DNA of 64,000 bases, from contig NC_088919.1 of assembly GCF_963576675.1 (NCBI RefSeq), forward strand, positions 41,686,501-41,750,500. Reading direction: 5' to 3'. Of this stretch, positions 39,543-50,309 are shown piece after piece. The stretch is from Euphorbia lathyris (lineage: Eukaryota; Streptophyta; Magnoliopsida; Malpighiales; Euphorbiaceae). The position numbers and the translations under genes were made by a program. Every line of letters begins with the position of its first letter. Within the stretch, counting starts at the first letter, position 1. The notes under the pieces are model-generated. The model had not been told where the DNA came from and made no database searches. It saw only the letters and a list, made by a program, of their open reading frames with translations.

Positions 39543-41000
39543 TGTTGAAACACCTTTCCACAAGATTTTGATTTGACAAAATCATCCATGATTAAGAGGC
39601 AATTAAATTTAAATGCTTTGATTCAATTGTACTAATGTGTTTGTTCAATATTGAGTGCAAAAATATATATATAAAGTTAAACAGGACAAAAGTCAGCATA
39701 AGCCAAGCTGAGTGGAATGGAACTCAGCATGAAAGAATAGAAGCTGAGTGGGGTAGAACTCAGCATCAGAAGCTTCAGTCAAAAGTTGCCAGAACGAAGC
39801 TGACTAAATTAGAAGACTCCTTCAGAATTGAATAAACCGAACGAAGCTGACTAAGAAGGAACTCAGCATGGAAGTTGAACATTCGAAGATAACGAATGAA
39901 GTTGAGTGACAGTCAGGACAGCATGAAGGATCCGTTCACTAAAGGACAAAGTCTGCCAATCTTCTGCACCAATAATTGAAGCCTCGAAAATACACAGAAG
40001 ACTAATTACAAGAAACATGGGTCAATGGATTATTGGTAAAAGACAACTGGCACAAAAAGACAAGTCTGATGCGAGAAGACAAAACCTGACGCCTGAAGAA
40101 AACAGAGGAAGGGAATGGCGGAACAGTCTGAAGCTGACCTGAAGATGTTCCCCAAAAGAGCCGTTTTGGTGTTAACGGCTAAAACAAATTCAAATGATCC
40201 ATCTGCAGATTTCCATCTATAAAAGGACAATCAAAAACCTTGGATCATTGCCGAAGTATCAAAAGAAAAATACAAGAGAGAAAATCTTAAAAGCACTCAA
40301 ATACAAAAAGATCTTACACCAACGTTTCTATTCTCTGTGTAAATGCTAGATTGATTGTTTTGTAATCATCTAAGGTGTTCTTTAGTTGAAAAAGAACAAG
40401 TTTGTGATCAATAGGAATATTGAGAGTGTTGAGCTGAGTACTTGGTTGTAAGTATTTAGTGGTAGAAAAATCTAAGTGCTGGGTTGTAGTACTTAGTAGG
40501 AGCTGAGTAGACAAATAGAGGACGTACTCTTGCATACTCACTGCCTTGTAAAGGGTTTGTGCTCTACCTTGAAAGAGCTCAGTATTGGATTGAAAATCCC
40601 AGGAGGAACTGGGGACTGGACGTAGGCAGAGAGGCCGAACCAGGATAAGTCGTGCTGAGTAACTTCTAAACTCTTTCTCTCAATATATATATATATATAT
40701 GTGCATGTGTTGCTTGTGAAATTTACTCAGCTTATAAATTGTTAAAACTGAAACTGAGTAAATCTGAGTGCTGAGTTGGAAGCTGACCTTTCAAGTGTCA
40801 ATTCCCAACTCTCAAGTCAAGCAGTCTTAGTCAGCATAGAACTAAAACTGTCTGACTAATCAATCGGCCGTGCTGACCAACACGCTGAGTTATCAAACTC
40901 TTAAAATAACTTTAAGTCAGCTTAACTAAAAGCGAAAAAGTTACATTAGTTCCTAACCCCCCCCCCCCCCCCCCTTGGAACTAATTACTAGGGACCAACA
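39543..41000 (+). repeat. 3' LTR of element A
   Basis: 1458 bp with the same termini as 27379-28866. TATA box at 40218-40224. The AT microsatellite is only 9 units (40683-40700), while the C-tract is 18 bases (40957-40974), the reverse of the 5' LTR. Confidence 0.95.
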
Positions 41001-41422
41001 TTATCCTCTTTAGACACTAAGCATATATTTTTAGAAAACTATTTTTCTAAGCTCAGCATGTACACATTGTCTATACGAGGGGCGGTTAAAATCAATTCGT
41101 TTGTTTTTCCCTCGATTATTTGACACTGAGTATCATCAAATACAACCTTTCTGCCGCTCTTGCAAAGCTGAGCTACACTCAGCAGATTGTATTTGAGACC
41201 TTTAACTAAGGAGACTGACTCAATAGTTGGGTTACCTCCGATAGTACCTGAGCCGACTATCTTACCCTTCTTATTGTCTCCAAAGCTTACACTTCCACCT
41301 CGTTGAAGCTCTAGTGTGATGAACTGAGTTTCATCACCAGTCATGTGCCTTGAGCATGAGCTGTCTATATACCACAGTTTTGATTTCTCCACGCATCTCA
41401 GGCTCACCTGCATTTTAGACTA
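41001..41422 (-). pseudogene. Element B pol, protease end
   Basis: Reads from the ATG at 41413 through KLWYIDSSCSRHMTGD (protease-like; DSS instead of DSG) and the linker GLKYNLLSVAQLCKSGRK to a TAG at 41036-41038, then in frame to the A insertion at 41000. The frame equals that of the gag upstream, separated by a TAG at 41420-41422. Together with 24658-27378 it makes the pol gene of B. Confidence 0.85.
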
Positions 41423-43207
41423 TTCATCTTTAGGTACCCAATTCTTTTTGGGTCCTCGTTTGTTAGCATAAACAGGTGCAAAGTCGTATTTTAATTTGTG
41501 ATGGCATACTTTGATAGTGTGGCCACTTTTACCACAGAAGTCACAATGAATTACCCTTTGAGGGTGATGTTGAGTGTGGTCAGCATTATTGTGCTGAGCA
41601 TGCCAACATACCTTAGTGGTATGTCCTTTCTTTCCGCAGAAGTCACATTGGACAGTCCGCTTATTGTATCAACACACTTCTCTTGTGTGCCCCTTTTTCC
41701 CACAACAGTCACACTGTGTGAACTGTTTATGCTGACTAGTACTTGGGTACTCAGCATGGTGTTTATTTTTATTTGGGCCTCTTATTTGGCTCTGTAAGGT
41801 AGTGACATCCTTTTTCAGTTTCTTTGAATCTGATTGGACCTCCGAGACAAACTTATGCATAATTTCCATGTTGCTATGCAAAGTTGAGTTGTCTTGGAGA
41901 AGATATCGGAGGTCACTCAGCTTGACCTCTTCAATCTCATCACACCGCCTGCTGAGTGCCTTTACTTTCTTATTGCACTTTTTAGTTAGCGCATATAAAT
42001 CACTCAGGGCATTTATCATCTCATTTCTAAGCAAAAGTAAGGGTGTTACCTCATTATTGTTTTCCTCCTGGTCAGTTTCATCAGAGAGGTCAGCTTGCTC
42101 AGAATACGGGCGCTCAGCATCATCAGCCATGAAGCATATATTTGCTGTTTCATTTGCATCAGCTTCTGATGAGGTTGACTCATCACTATCACTCCATATG
42201 GCTACCATAGCCTTTTTGCTGCCCTTCTTGTCCTTCTTCAGCATGGGACAGCTTGACTTGATGTGCCCAGTTTGGTGGCACTCAAAGTAGGTGACAGGAT
42301 TTGAGCAGTCCTTCTTATACTTGTTGTCACTAGGCTCAGCTTTATATTTGTCATTTCTTCTGAATGACCTTTTGCTGTTCCTATCATTCTTCCTGAACAG
42401 CTTCTTCATCTTCCTGGTGAACATTGCCATTTCCTCATCATCTGATAAGTCAGCTTCGGTGGAGTCATCTTTCATGACAAGTGATTTTTGTTTCTTGTCT
42501 TCTAACTTCTCTTTTTCTTTAAAGTTTTTCATTGATATCTCATGAGTCAGCAACGATCCAATCAGCTCATTGTACTTATACGTAGTCAGGTCCTGAGCTT
42601 CCTCCACTGCAGTCTTTTTGGCCTGCCAGCTTTTGGGAAGACTTCTTAAGATCTTCTTCACCTGTTCTTCCTCAGTGAAGTTTTTTCCAAGTCTTTTCAG
42701 CTCATTTATAATGTTGGTAAATCTAGCATTCATTCCCGAGATGTCCTCATTATCATTCATCTTGAACAGCTCGTATAATCTCATATGCTGATTTACTTTT
42801 GATTCCTTGACCTTGCTTGTGCCTTCGTAGGTCACTTCAAGCTTCTTCCAAATTTCCTGTGCTGACTCACAACCTGAGATCTTATTGTATTCTGCAGCAT
42901 CTAAAGCACAGTGAAGCATATTGATAGCCGAAGCATTATTCTGAAGTTTTCTAAGGTCATCTTCTGACCACTCAGTTTCACTCTTAACAACTTTCTCATT
43001 GTTAACAGTTTTATATGGCACGTATGGGCCTTGAACTATTGCAAGCCATGCACTCATGTTTGTGGCTTGGATAAAGTTCTTCATCCTATTCTTCCAGAAT
43101 GTATAGTTAGATCCAAAGAATAGGGGAGGCCGACTAATAGATAATCCCTCAGGGAGTATCTGTGTTTTTTGGTTCCCGGGAAGGAAACGAGTGTTGTTCT
43201 CAGCCAT
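41420..43207 (-). pseudogene. Sirevirus Gag of element B
   Basis: Starts at the ATG at 43207 and runs 512 residues to a TGA at 41669-41671, inside the third zinc-knuckle region. It then continues in the same frame through a knuckle and tail (WVPKDE) to the shared TAG at 41420-41422. Very similar to the Gag of A (28929). The first knuckle reads YFECHQTGHIKSSC, with Tyr-Phe where A has Cys-Tyr, so one zinc ligand is lost. Only the distal stop is shared with A. Confidence 0.85.
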
Positions 43208-43255
43208 TTATCGGGATCAGCTCAAGATAGTTATATCTTTAAGTAGTGAGCTTAG

Positions 43256-43267
43256 GCTCTGATATCA
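43256..43267 (-). other. Primer-binding site of element B
   Basis: The minus strand reads TGATATCAGAGC, one base different from the initiator tRNA-Met site in A (TGGTATCAGAGC), two bases from the LTR. Confidence 0.8.
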
Positions 43268-43269
43268 CT

Positions 43270-44764
43270 TGTTGGTCCCGTGTGATTAGTTCCAGGGGGG
43301 TTAGGAACTAATATAAGTTTTTCGCTAATTAATCTTGTTGACTTAATAATTTTGATGAGTTTATTAACTCAGCTTTGGTCAGCTTGGCCGATCTTAATGT
43401 AAGACAGCTTTAGTCAGATGCTGACTAAGACTATTTCACTTGAGAGTTGGAAATTGACACTTTTGTGGTCAGCTTCCAACTCAGCACTCCAATTTACTCA
43501 GTGTCAGCTTCAAACAGTTTATATGCTGAGTAAATATAACAAGCAACACATTCACATATATATATTTGAGAGAGTTAGAAATTACTCAGTATCACTTATC
43601 CTGGTTCGGCCTCTCCGCCTACGTCCAGTCCCCAGAATCCTCCGGGCTTTTAGAATCCAATACTGAGCTCTTTAAAGGTAGAGCACACACCGATTACAGG
43701 CAGTTGAATATGCAAGAGTACCTTCCTCTATTCATCTACTCAACTCCTACTAAGCACTATAACCCAGCACTTAGATTTCTCTACCACTAAGTACTTAAAA
43801 CCAAGTACTCAGCATACACACTCTCAATATTACAATTGATCACAAACTTGTTCCTTTTAAGATAAAGAACACTTTAGATGATTACAGACAATCAATCTAG
43901 CATTTACACAAAGAATAGAAGGTTGGTGTAAGTTTTCTTTCTTGTTTTTGAGTGCTTTGAATTTGTATCTTTCTCACTTGTAATTTTCTATGAATCGGCA
44001 ATCTTCCAAATGATATCTTTGTCCCTTTTATAGTTGAAATGTGAGGAACAAATCATTTGAAATAGATTTGTCCGTTGAGTCTAAAACGGCTCTTTTGGGG
44101 AGACAAACTTCTGGTCAGCTTCATATGTGCAGGCTAATCCTGTCTTCTGAAATCTTCAGTCGTCAGATTTGTCCTCTTCCTACAGACTTTGTCTTCTTGC
44201 GGCAGTTTGTCTTATATCATCGAACAGTTGACCCATGCATCTTGGAATTTGGCTTTTGCGTAATTCAAGGCTTCTATTATTGGTGCAGACAATTGTCGAA
44301 TTTGTCTTTTAGCTAACGGATCATTCATGCTGTCCTGAAGATCACTCAACTTCACTTTGATAATCATTGTCTTTGATTTTCACCAATACTCATACTGAGT
44401 TCTTTTTCCACTCAGCTTCCATGGTCAGCTTCGTTCTGTAGGATCTATATTTTAAAGCAGACTTCTTTAGTGTTGAGCTTCGTTTTACTCAGCTTCTTTG
44501 ATCAGCTTTATTCTGAAGCTGTTGTTCTAAAGATGACTTATCTTCTCTTATGCTGAGTTCTCTTCACTTAGCTTGTGTTGTGTTCTCATGCTGACTTTGT
44601 CCTGTCTTAATCTTTATTTCTTTTTGTATTTATATTTATACTCAATATTGAACAAATGGATTAGTACAATTAAATCAAAGCACTTAAATTTAATTGTCTC
44701 TTAATCATGGTTTAAACTTAAATGATTTTGTCAAATCAAAATCTTGTGGAAAGGCGTTTCAACA
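43270..44764 (-). repeat. 5' LTR of element B
   Basis: 1495 bp, on the plus strand TGTTGGTCCC...GTTTCAACA. The TATA box on the minus strand lies at 44025-44032. Confidence 0.95.
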
Positions 44765-44923
44765 TTCTCCACCGTGCTTCTAGGGGTGATCCCTTAATTG
44801 CCTCTTCCCTCCTACGTTTGCCCTTGTTTCAATTATGTCTAGAGTTTAAAGAGTTTACATAAAAGAAAAATATTGTATGATGTATTGAAGCATGATACAA
44901 CTTGGGTATTTACATGTAAAATA

Positions 44924-46480
44924 GTGAAACTAATTCTATCTCTGCAGAAAGTTTGAATTTGAACTAGTTAGAGAATAAGAGGGAACATATGATAAGACTA
45001 ATCCTAACTGAATATCCTAAAATATCTCTAACTACAATACCAGTAACTAACATCCCCCCACAACCGTTGACGGGAGCACATGGAGATGCGACTGAGAAGC
45101 TGAGTGAACAGAGTGTTAGACAACGACTTGGTCATAATGCAGCTACTTGGTCGTTAGTGGAGATGAAACCAATTTGAAGAAAGCCGCTACTTATTTGTTC
45201 CTGGACAAAGTGGCAGTCAAGTTCAATATGTTTGGTGCGAGCATGAAATAGAGGATCGACAGTGAGGTAAATGGTTAAACATTGTCACACCATAACTGGA
45301 CCATCATTGAGGAGAGCGCGAAGCCATAATACTTATGCGATGGCATTGACAACTTTTTTGTACTCACTTTCAGTTGAGGATTAAGTAATGGTTGGTTGCT
45401 TTCCTGTTTTCCAGTATATAAGACTCTTGCCTATGTAAATGCAATAGGAACCACCAGATCGTTTGTCGTCAGTGCAGCCACCCTGGTCACTGTTTGTATA
45501 ATAATGGATAGTATGAATAAGGCTAGTCCATTAAGTGTTCCTAAAATTCGTAGTGCCTTTTAAATACCGGAGGATCCGTTTAAGACCTTTCCAATGAACA
45601 TCTATGGAGCAATGCATGAATTGACACAACTTGTTAATTGTAAATGCTAAGTCAGGGTGAGTGATTGTTAAGTATTACAGAATATCCACTCTGCTTAGAT
45701 ACTCATCGCCATTAGTCAGTGGTGTACCATCAGGTTTGGACATATTAGGTTTGGTTGCCATTGGTGAGATGAAGGGCTTGCAGTTATTCATTTTGACTCA
45801 ATTTAGTAAGTCGTGAACATACTTTATCTGAGAGAGATGGACACTTGTTTTGGTGTATGTAATTTCCAAACCAAGGAAGTATGTAGTAGGCATAAGGTTG
45901 CGAATGGGGAATTCTTGTTCAATTGTGGCAAATATGGATTGTATAAGTTCCTTGTTGGTACTTGTGATTAAAATATCATCAACATAACACAAAATAAACA
46001 ATTTGTTAGTTGGTGAGATTTTAATAAACATAGACTGATCGACTAGAGTAATTCGAAACCCAATTGCTTGAAAGAATTGTTTCAAACGATTAAACTAGTC
46101 TTGAGGTGCTTGTTTGAGTCCATACAAGGATTTCTGAAGAAGACAACCATGATTTTGATTTTCAGAATCCACAAAACCTTGTGGATGATCCATGTATATT
46201 GTTTCGTCAAATTTCTATGAAGAAATGCATTAAGACATCCAATTGGTTAACATACCACCCATGAGTAGAAACCAAAAATAAAATTATCCCAATTGTAGTG
46301 GCCTTAACCACGGGACTGAAGGTCTCTTTGTAGTCTATGTCATATTGTTGAGTGAAGCCGAGTGCAACAAGTCGGGCTTTATACCTTTCAATGGAGTAAT
46401 CTGCATGGCGTTTGATCCTAAATAACCATCTATAAGTTACAATGTTTCTACAAGTGGAACGTGGGACCAAACATCAGGTA
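44924..46480 (-). pseudogene. Copia pol fragment (reverse transcriptase and RNase H) with a possible LTR
   Basis: The minus strand has a reverse transcriptase start at 46470-46207 (WLFRIKRHADYSIERYKARLVALGFTQQ), the active-site part at 46085-45798 (FILCYVDDILITS, TYFLGLEITY) and decayed RNase H down to about 45060 (the region of ARTKHIELDCHFVQEQ). Stops and shifts separate them. A purine/C-run (45054-45060) and TGTTAGTTACTGG on the minus strand just past it suggest the 3' LTR begins at 45053. It is a different Copia lineage from A and B. Gag and integrase are absent. Confidence 0.75.
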
Positions 46481-47114
46481 TTATTGTTAAGAAAAACCTT
46501 TAATTTCCCGAGACACGAAATAATCCCAAAACCTATAGTAAAAAATAGGGATAAAACATCTATATCATTTTCTCTCTTCATCTTGATTTCTTCTTGCAGA
46601 TCTTCTCCACACACACGGTTCGACTTCGACTTCGACTTCAACTCATGCATTTGTTATTTCGAAGAAACAATTACCAACGGTAAAATCTCTTTCCTTTTGT
46701 ACCCTTCAATTTCATATTCATTCAAATGTTTATTATAATTTAATTATTTCTGTTATTTCAATATATAACATTAAATTACTTTGTTTCAATGATTGTGAAT
46801 TGATACAAAAACATTTATGAAAGCTAGCTATAGCTTTCCTTAATACCCTTTTGGTTACTCTTCGAAAGGAGAGATTTTCCTTTCCTACAATACAATTCCG
46901 GCTACAAAGTTTTTATTGGGTTTTTGGTGCTTACTCTATAATAGTACAGACCTTCCCATTTCCTCTGCCAAAAGTTTTTTCCTTTTTTGACCCTAAAATA
47001 AACTAAAAAAAAAGCATCTCTCTCTCTCTCTCTCTCTATAATGCTTATCAACAACACTCAATTCTTTTTTCATTTTCATTTTTCAACAAAAGCTGGCCGC
47101 ACCACTTTTTCTCA
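46481..47114 (+). promoter_or_regulatory. Upstream region of the small membrane-protein gene
   Basis: No ORF of note. Contains a CT microsatellite (about 47018-47037) followed by TATAATGC and a T-rich leader to the ATG at 47115. Whether the CT tract is promoter or leader cannot be told from sequence alone. Confidence 0.45.
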
Positions 47115-47456
47115 ATGTCTACTACGCCGGTGGACCAGCCACCGCCCACGGTGGTCAACCAACAGCCCTACACGCGTCACGGGTCGGTTGGACCCGTAAT
47201 AGCAGTTCTAGCAGTGATTACTATCCTAGGAATCATAGCAGGCATGATAGGTCGTCTCTGTACGGGTCATCGGGTCATGGGTCATGCCCAGTATGATTTT
47301 GAAGGTTGGGTTGAGACAAAATGCTCTTCTTGCATTGATGGTCGGATCGACTCGCCTCCAACCCGACCCGCTGACGTTCCGGTTCCAGTGGTTGAAGGTG
47401 GAGCACCGGAAGAAGTAAAACATGAAAAGTCAGAAGCAAGTAGTAGCGGATCTTGA
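47115..47456 (+). CDS. Small plant single-pass membrane protein of unknown function
   Basis: One exon, 113 residues. A Pro-rich N-terminus (MSTTPVDQPPPTVV) is followed by a strong hydrophobic helix at about residues 26-47 (VGPVIAVLAVITILGIIAGM), then a conserved-looking GHAQYDFEGWVETKCSSCID motif with a CxxC pair and a Pro/Glu/Ser-rich tail. I recognise the YD-EGW-ERKCSSCIDG signature from small plant proteins annotated only as transmembrane or hypothetical. Topology (probably N-terminus outside or lumenal) and role are unknown. It is more GC-rich than its surroundings and shows no break, so I consider it a functional gene. Confidence 0.8.
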   Translation: MSTTPVDQPPPTVVNQQPYTRHGSVGPVIAVLAVITILGIIAGMIGRLCTGHRVMGHAQYDFEGWVETKCSSCIDGRIDSPPTRPADVPVPVVEGGAPEEVKHEKSEASSSGS

Positions 47457-47914
47457 TTCTTAATATGGTAATTAATTACTAATTATTCTCTCTTCTCTTC
47501 TGTATCTTATTCATCATTGCTTTCTTTAATTTGTTCATTTTAATTTTTTTTTTTTTGTAAAAGTTGTAAGTTAGTTAATTTCTCATAATTTTAAGTCTTT
47601 CATTAATTTAATTTCTATTTTCTCAAAGTTTAAATTTTCCTAAATTTGTTTCTATTTTCTCAAAGTTTAAATTTTCCTAAATTTGTTCAAAATCTAAATC
47701 TAGTTTAATTCTGAAATTTTTTATATTAATAGGAAAAAAAATTAATTCTAAATCATTCATGTATTTTTATTTTTATTTTTTAGCAAAAGCTGGAGGCTAA
47801 CACGAATTAAGATAAGACATCCCAACTAAATTGACACCCGTAGTTTCAAAATTTATTAAAGAGAGGAGAAAATATATAAGAGGGGAAACAAAAATTATCT
47901 AAAACTAAATTGTT
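47457..47914. other. 3' flank of the small gene with a 37-bp tandem duplication
   Basis: AT-rich; probably contains the 3' UTR. The unit 47612-47648 is repeated directly at 47649-47685 (TTTCTATTTTCTCAAAGTTT...). No coding sequence. Confidence 0.55.
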
Positions 47915-48735
47915 TTAAATTACAAAAATCAACAAGAATGAAAGGATTATAGAAGGTGGGCGTAGAGTTTCACTAAATAATAGATCCAGATATAACACTA
48001 AATCTAGTCGAAATATTAGTAGTGGGTTGCCCTTGTGATAAATATAGGAAATAACTATATGCATAAAATTAATTTGATGAGCAGGTAAGCCAATTATGCT
48101 TAACCAACCAAGGAACATATGTAGAGCGTTGATTAAGGAGATTAACAACGTAGGTTGAGTCACACTCAAGCTACCGATTTCACAACTCGGTCCTGGCATT
48201 CCAAGAGATCCTAAAGTTGAACCATCAGTATTAATCATAAGCTAATCGGAAGGCGGTAAATCCACCGGACACCAGTGACCACAAGGGCCTTAGGGAGGCG
48301 AGGCAAGATGTTTAATCCCATGAAGAACATAGAGCTCTAAAGCCGTTGTGACGTGTGCAACCTTTACTAGTTTACCTCGCGAGTAAAAGACTAAAGTTTT
48401 TGGATCTTCATCCTTAAAAATGTCAAGATTTCTACACTTTCACACAATCTAAATGATGTTAACAATAGCATCAAACAAAAAAAAAAAAAAAACCAACTTG
48501 ACTTAAGCTATGAATTAGACATTGATCTAAAACTTCAAGGACAGGTTTAGAGGTATCGATTTAACTCTAAACAGAGAGCTCGTAACTTTTCAAAGCTCCT
48601 GAGAGAATCTGCAAGAAATAAATAGGTGATTTATACTCTCTAAACCAATCTTGCAAAGTGGGCAGCGAGAGACAATGACGATTCCCACGTCCTCAGTTGA
48701 GATCTTGTTGTCAGTGGCGAATACATGATTGGTCC
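47915..48735 (-). pseudogene. LINE-type zinc-binding (zf-RVT) and RNase H fragment
   Basis: The minus strand reads TNHVFATDNKISTEDVG...SRCPLCKIGLESINHLF near 48735-48590, a zf-RVT-like domain. After broken sequence an RNase H start MINTDGSTLGS follows at about 48238. Several frame breaks. Typical of the C-terminal end of plant non-LTR retrotransposons or domesticated RNase H proteins derived from them. No poly-A tail boundary is evident. Confidence 0.6.
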
Positions 48736-49596
48736 GTTGTGGGGGGGGGGGGCGATTTTACGCGTGCGTGCTAAAAAAAGTTCTAAATCAAACTTGCTCA
48801 ATTTTTTCCGTATATATGTGTGTTATCATTTGAGTGGTCTACAACTACCTTTTACGAACTAATATAAAACTTCTCAAAATTAAAGCTAGATTTAGCCTAA
48901 AAGGTAATATTGTATCATTTTTGAATAAACTTACAGAAATTTATCGTCTATCATATATTAATCTAGTAGAAGCCTCTAGATTATCATCGAACGAGACGGA
49001 TGTAGAAAAAATCTTCAAATCGTCCAGATGATAATATATATGTACAGGAAAAAAAAAATTAACGAGTTGAATTTAAAAGAAAAATTATACACTCATGCAT
49101 AAAATTTATGTCTTCTACTATATTCGTGGTTAAGTTGTTTATCTTGAATTATGGGTTTCGTAAATTGAACATACGGTTTGTCTTCATTATGGAAGAGGCA
49201 GACAGTATTTTAAATGAAACATTCCTTGGTATAAGACATTAAATACCGCTTATGGTTTTCTTCCCTATCCTTTTTTAATTTTGTCCCATTAACTAAATTA
49301 TGTCTTCTCTTTATTTTTGTTCTAACTTCATCTTTAACATTAACATTGCTCAAAACTTACTCCAAAAGTTTACAGTATGTATTTACAGTCGTAATTTTTG
49401 ACCGAACCGATAAGTCAAAATTAATTTGGTCCAAAATAAAATTGAAAACTGGGACTTCTAGATAATTGAGGAAGAATGTGTTGATGGAGATAATTAAATG
49501 TATAGTGGTTAAGATTTTACGAATATTGGTTTTGTCTGCAATTCTGAAAAAGGTAACTGCAAAAGCTATCTCAGTGATGACCTTAAAGCTGACAGC
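48736..49596. other. Intergenic region, no gene seen
   Basis: Starts with a G-run of about 10 and a GCGATTTTACGCGTGCGTG patch. The rest is AT-rich and I cannot assign it. Confidence 0.45.
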
Positions 49597-49604
49597 GTGA
49601 AAAT

Positions 49605-50195
49605 TAGACCCGGCAAAACGACACACGACCCGATGACACGACATGCTTTTTTAGTGTTAGTGTTTAGGGTTTTATGACACGACACGAAAGTTGACACGAC
49701 ACGAAATGACACGTTAATTTTCGTGTCATTTTCGTGTCAACCCGAAAACACGAAACTGACACGGATATTGAAAATTATTGTTATATTCTCTCGTGTTTTT
49801 ATGTCACTTTATTAATAAAGATAATAAAATTATAATTATTAGTTGTAAATATTGATTTGAATTTCCTAAATTGTTATAAACACATTACATGACCCTCTAA
49901 CATGATATTATCGAACTTTTCAATAATTATTGTTAACATACTAATCTAAAAATGATATAAAACGTTTAAAAACAGTACCATATCTTTTTATATTTTTAAG
50001 AGTTATTATTAATATATATGCATAACAAAATTACATGTAACCCGAAAACACGACACGAAATCGACACTAACTCGAACAGGTTAACACGACTTTGACACGA
50101 AAGTTTTTGGGTTGGGTTTGGGTTTACTCTTTTGTGACACGAACCCGAAATGACACGATACGAACACGACTCGAACACGATAATTGCCAGGTATA
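49605..50195. mobile_element. Non-autonomous hAT-like element with 8-bp duplication
   Basis: 591 bp flanked by GTGAAAAT (49597-49604 and 50196-50203). The ends TAGACCCGGCAA and TTGCCAGGTATA are short imperfect inverted repeats. The subterminal regions are packed with GACACGA/TCGTGTC motifs in both orientations. It encodes no protein. Confidence 0.75.
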
Positions 50196-50309
50196 GTGAA
50201 AATGGGACATTTAGTATATATTTCTTTTATAATATACATATTTAAAAAAAAATAAGAATAACATATATTAAATATAATCAAAATACAAAGTTTGGAGGAT
50301 GAAATTTGA

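Larger units (their letters stand above)
27379..41000 (+). mobile_element. Full-length Sirevirus-type Copia retrotransposon (element A), nested in B
   Basis: TSD TTATC at 27374-27378 and 41001-41005. LTRs 27379-28866 and 39543-41000. Order: LTR, primer-binding site, gag, pol, ORF3, polypurine tract, LTR. It carries the solo LTR H (30846-32649) in its protease region; without H and its duplication A is about 11.8 kb, like B. By eye its LTRs differ at roughly 18 positions outside simple repeats (about 1.3%), fewer than in B, as expected for the inner element. Nonsense and frameshift lesions in all three ORFs make it defective. Confidence 0.96.
19301..44764 (-). mobile_element. Full-length Sirevirus-type Copia retrotransposon (element B), interrupted
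   Basis: TSD TTCTC at 19296-19300 and 44765-44769. Minus-strand order: 5' LTR (43270-44764), primer-binding site, gag, pol, ORF3, polypurine tract, 3' LTR (19301-20797). Element A (27379-41000) is inserted in its pol, between the protease region and the integrase zinc-binding part. Without A and its 5-bp duplication B is about 11.8 kb. Gag with a UBN2-like body, PR-IN-RT-RH order and an extra ORF after pol identify a Sirevirus. By eye the LTRs differ at about 35 positions (about 2.4%). Several nonsense mutations make it non-autonomous. Confidence 0.95.

Noticed and set aside
41498..42545. Plus-strand ORFs with many Ser/Phe/Leu over element B gag
   Set aside because: They are antisense shadows of the gag frame on the minus strand.
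48713..48720. CAGTGGCG as a hAT terminal repeat
   Set aside because: The sequence lies in a reading that continues the zf-RVT-like domain (TNHVFATDNKIS), and no partner end or duplication was found.
48834..49031. 65-codon ORF near 48.9 kb
   Set aside because: Short, AT-rich, no recognisable domain and no supporting context.
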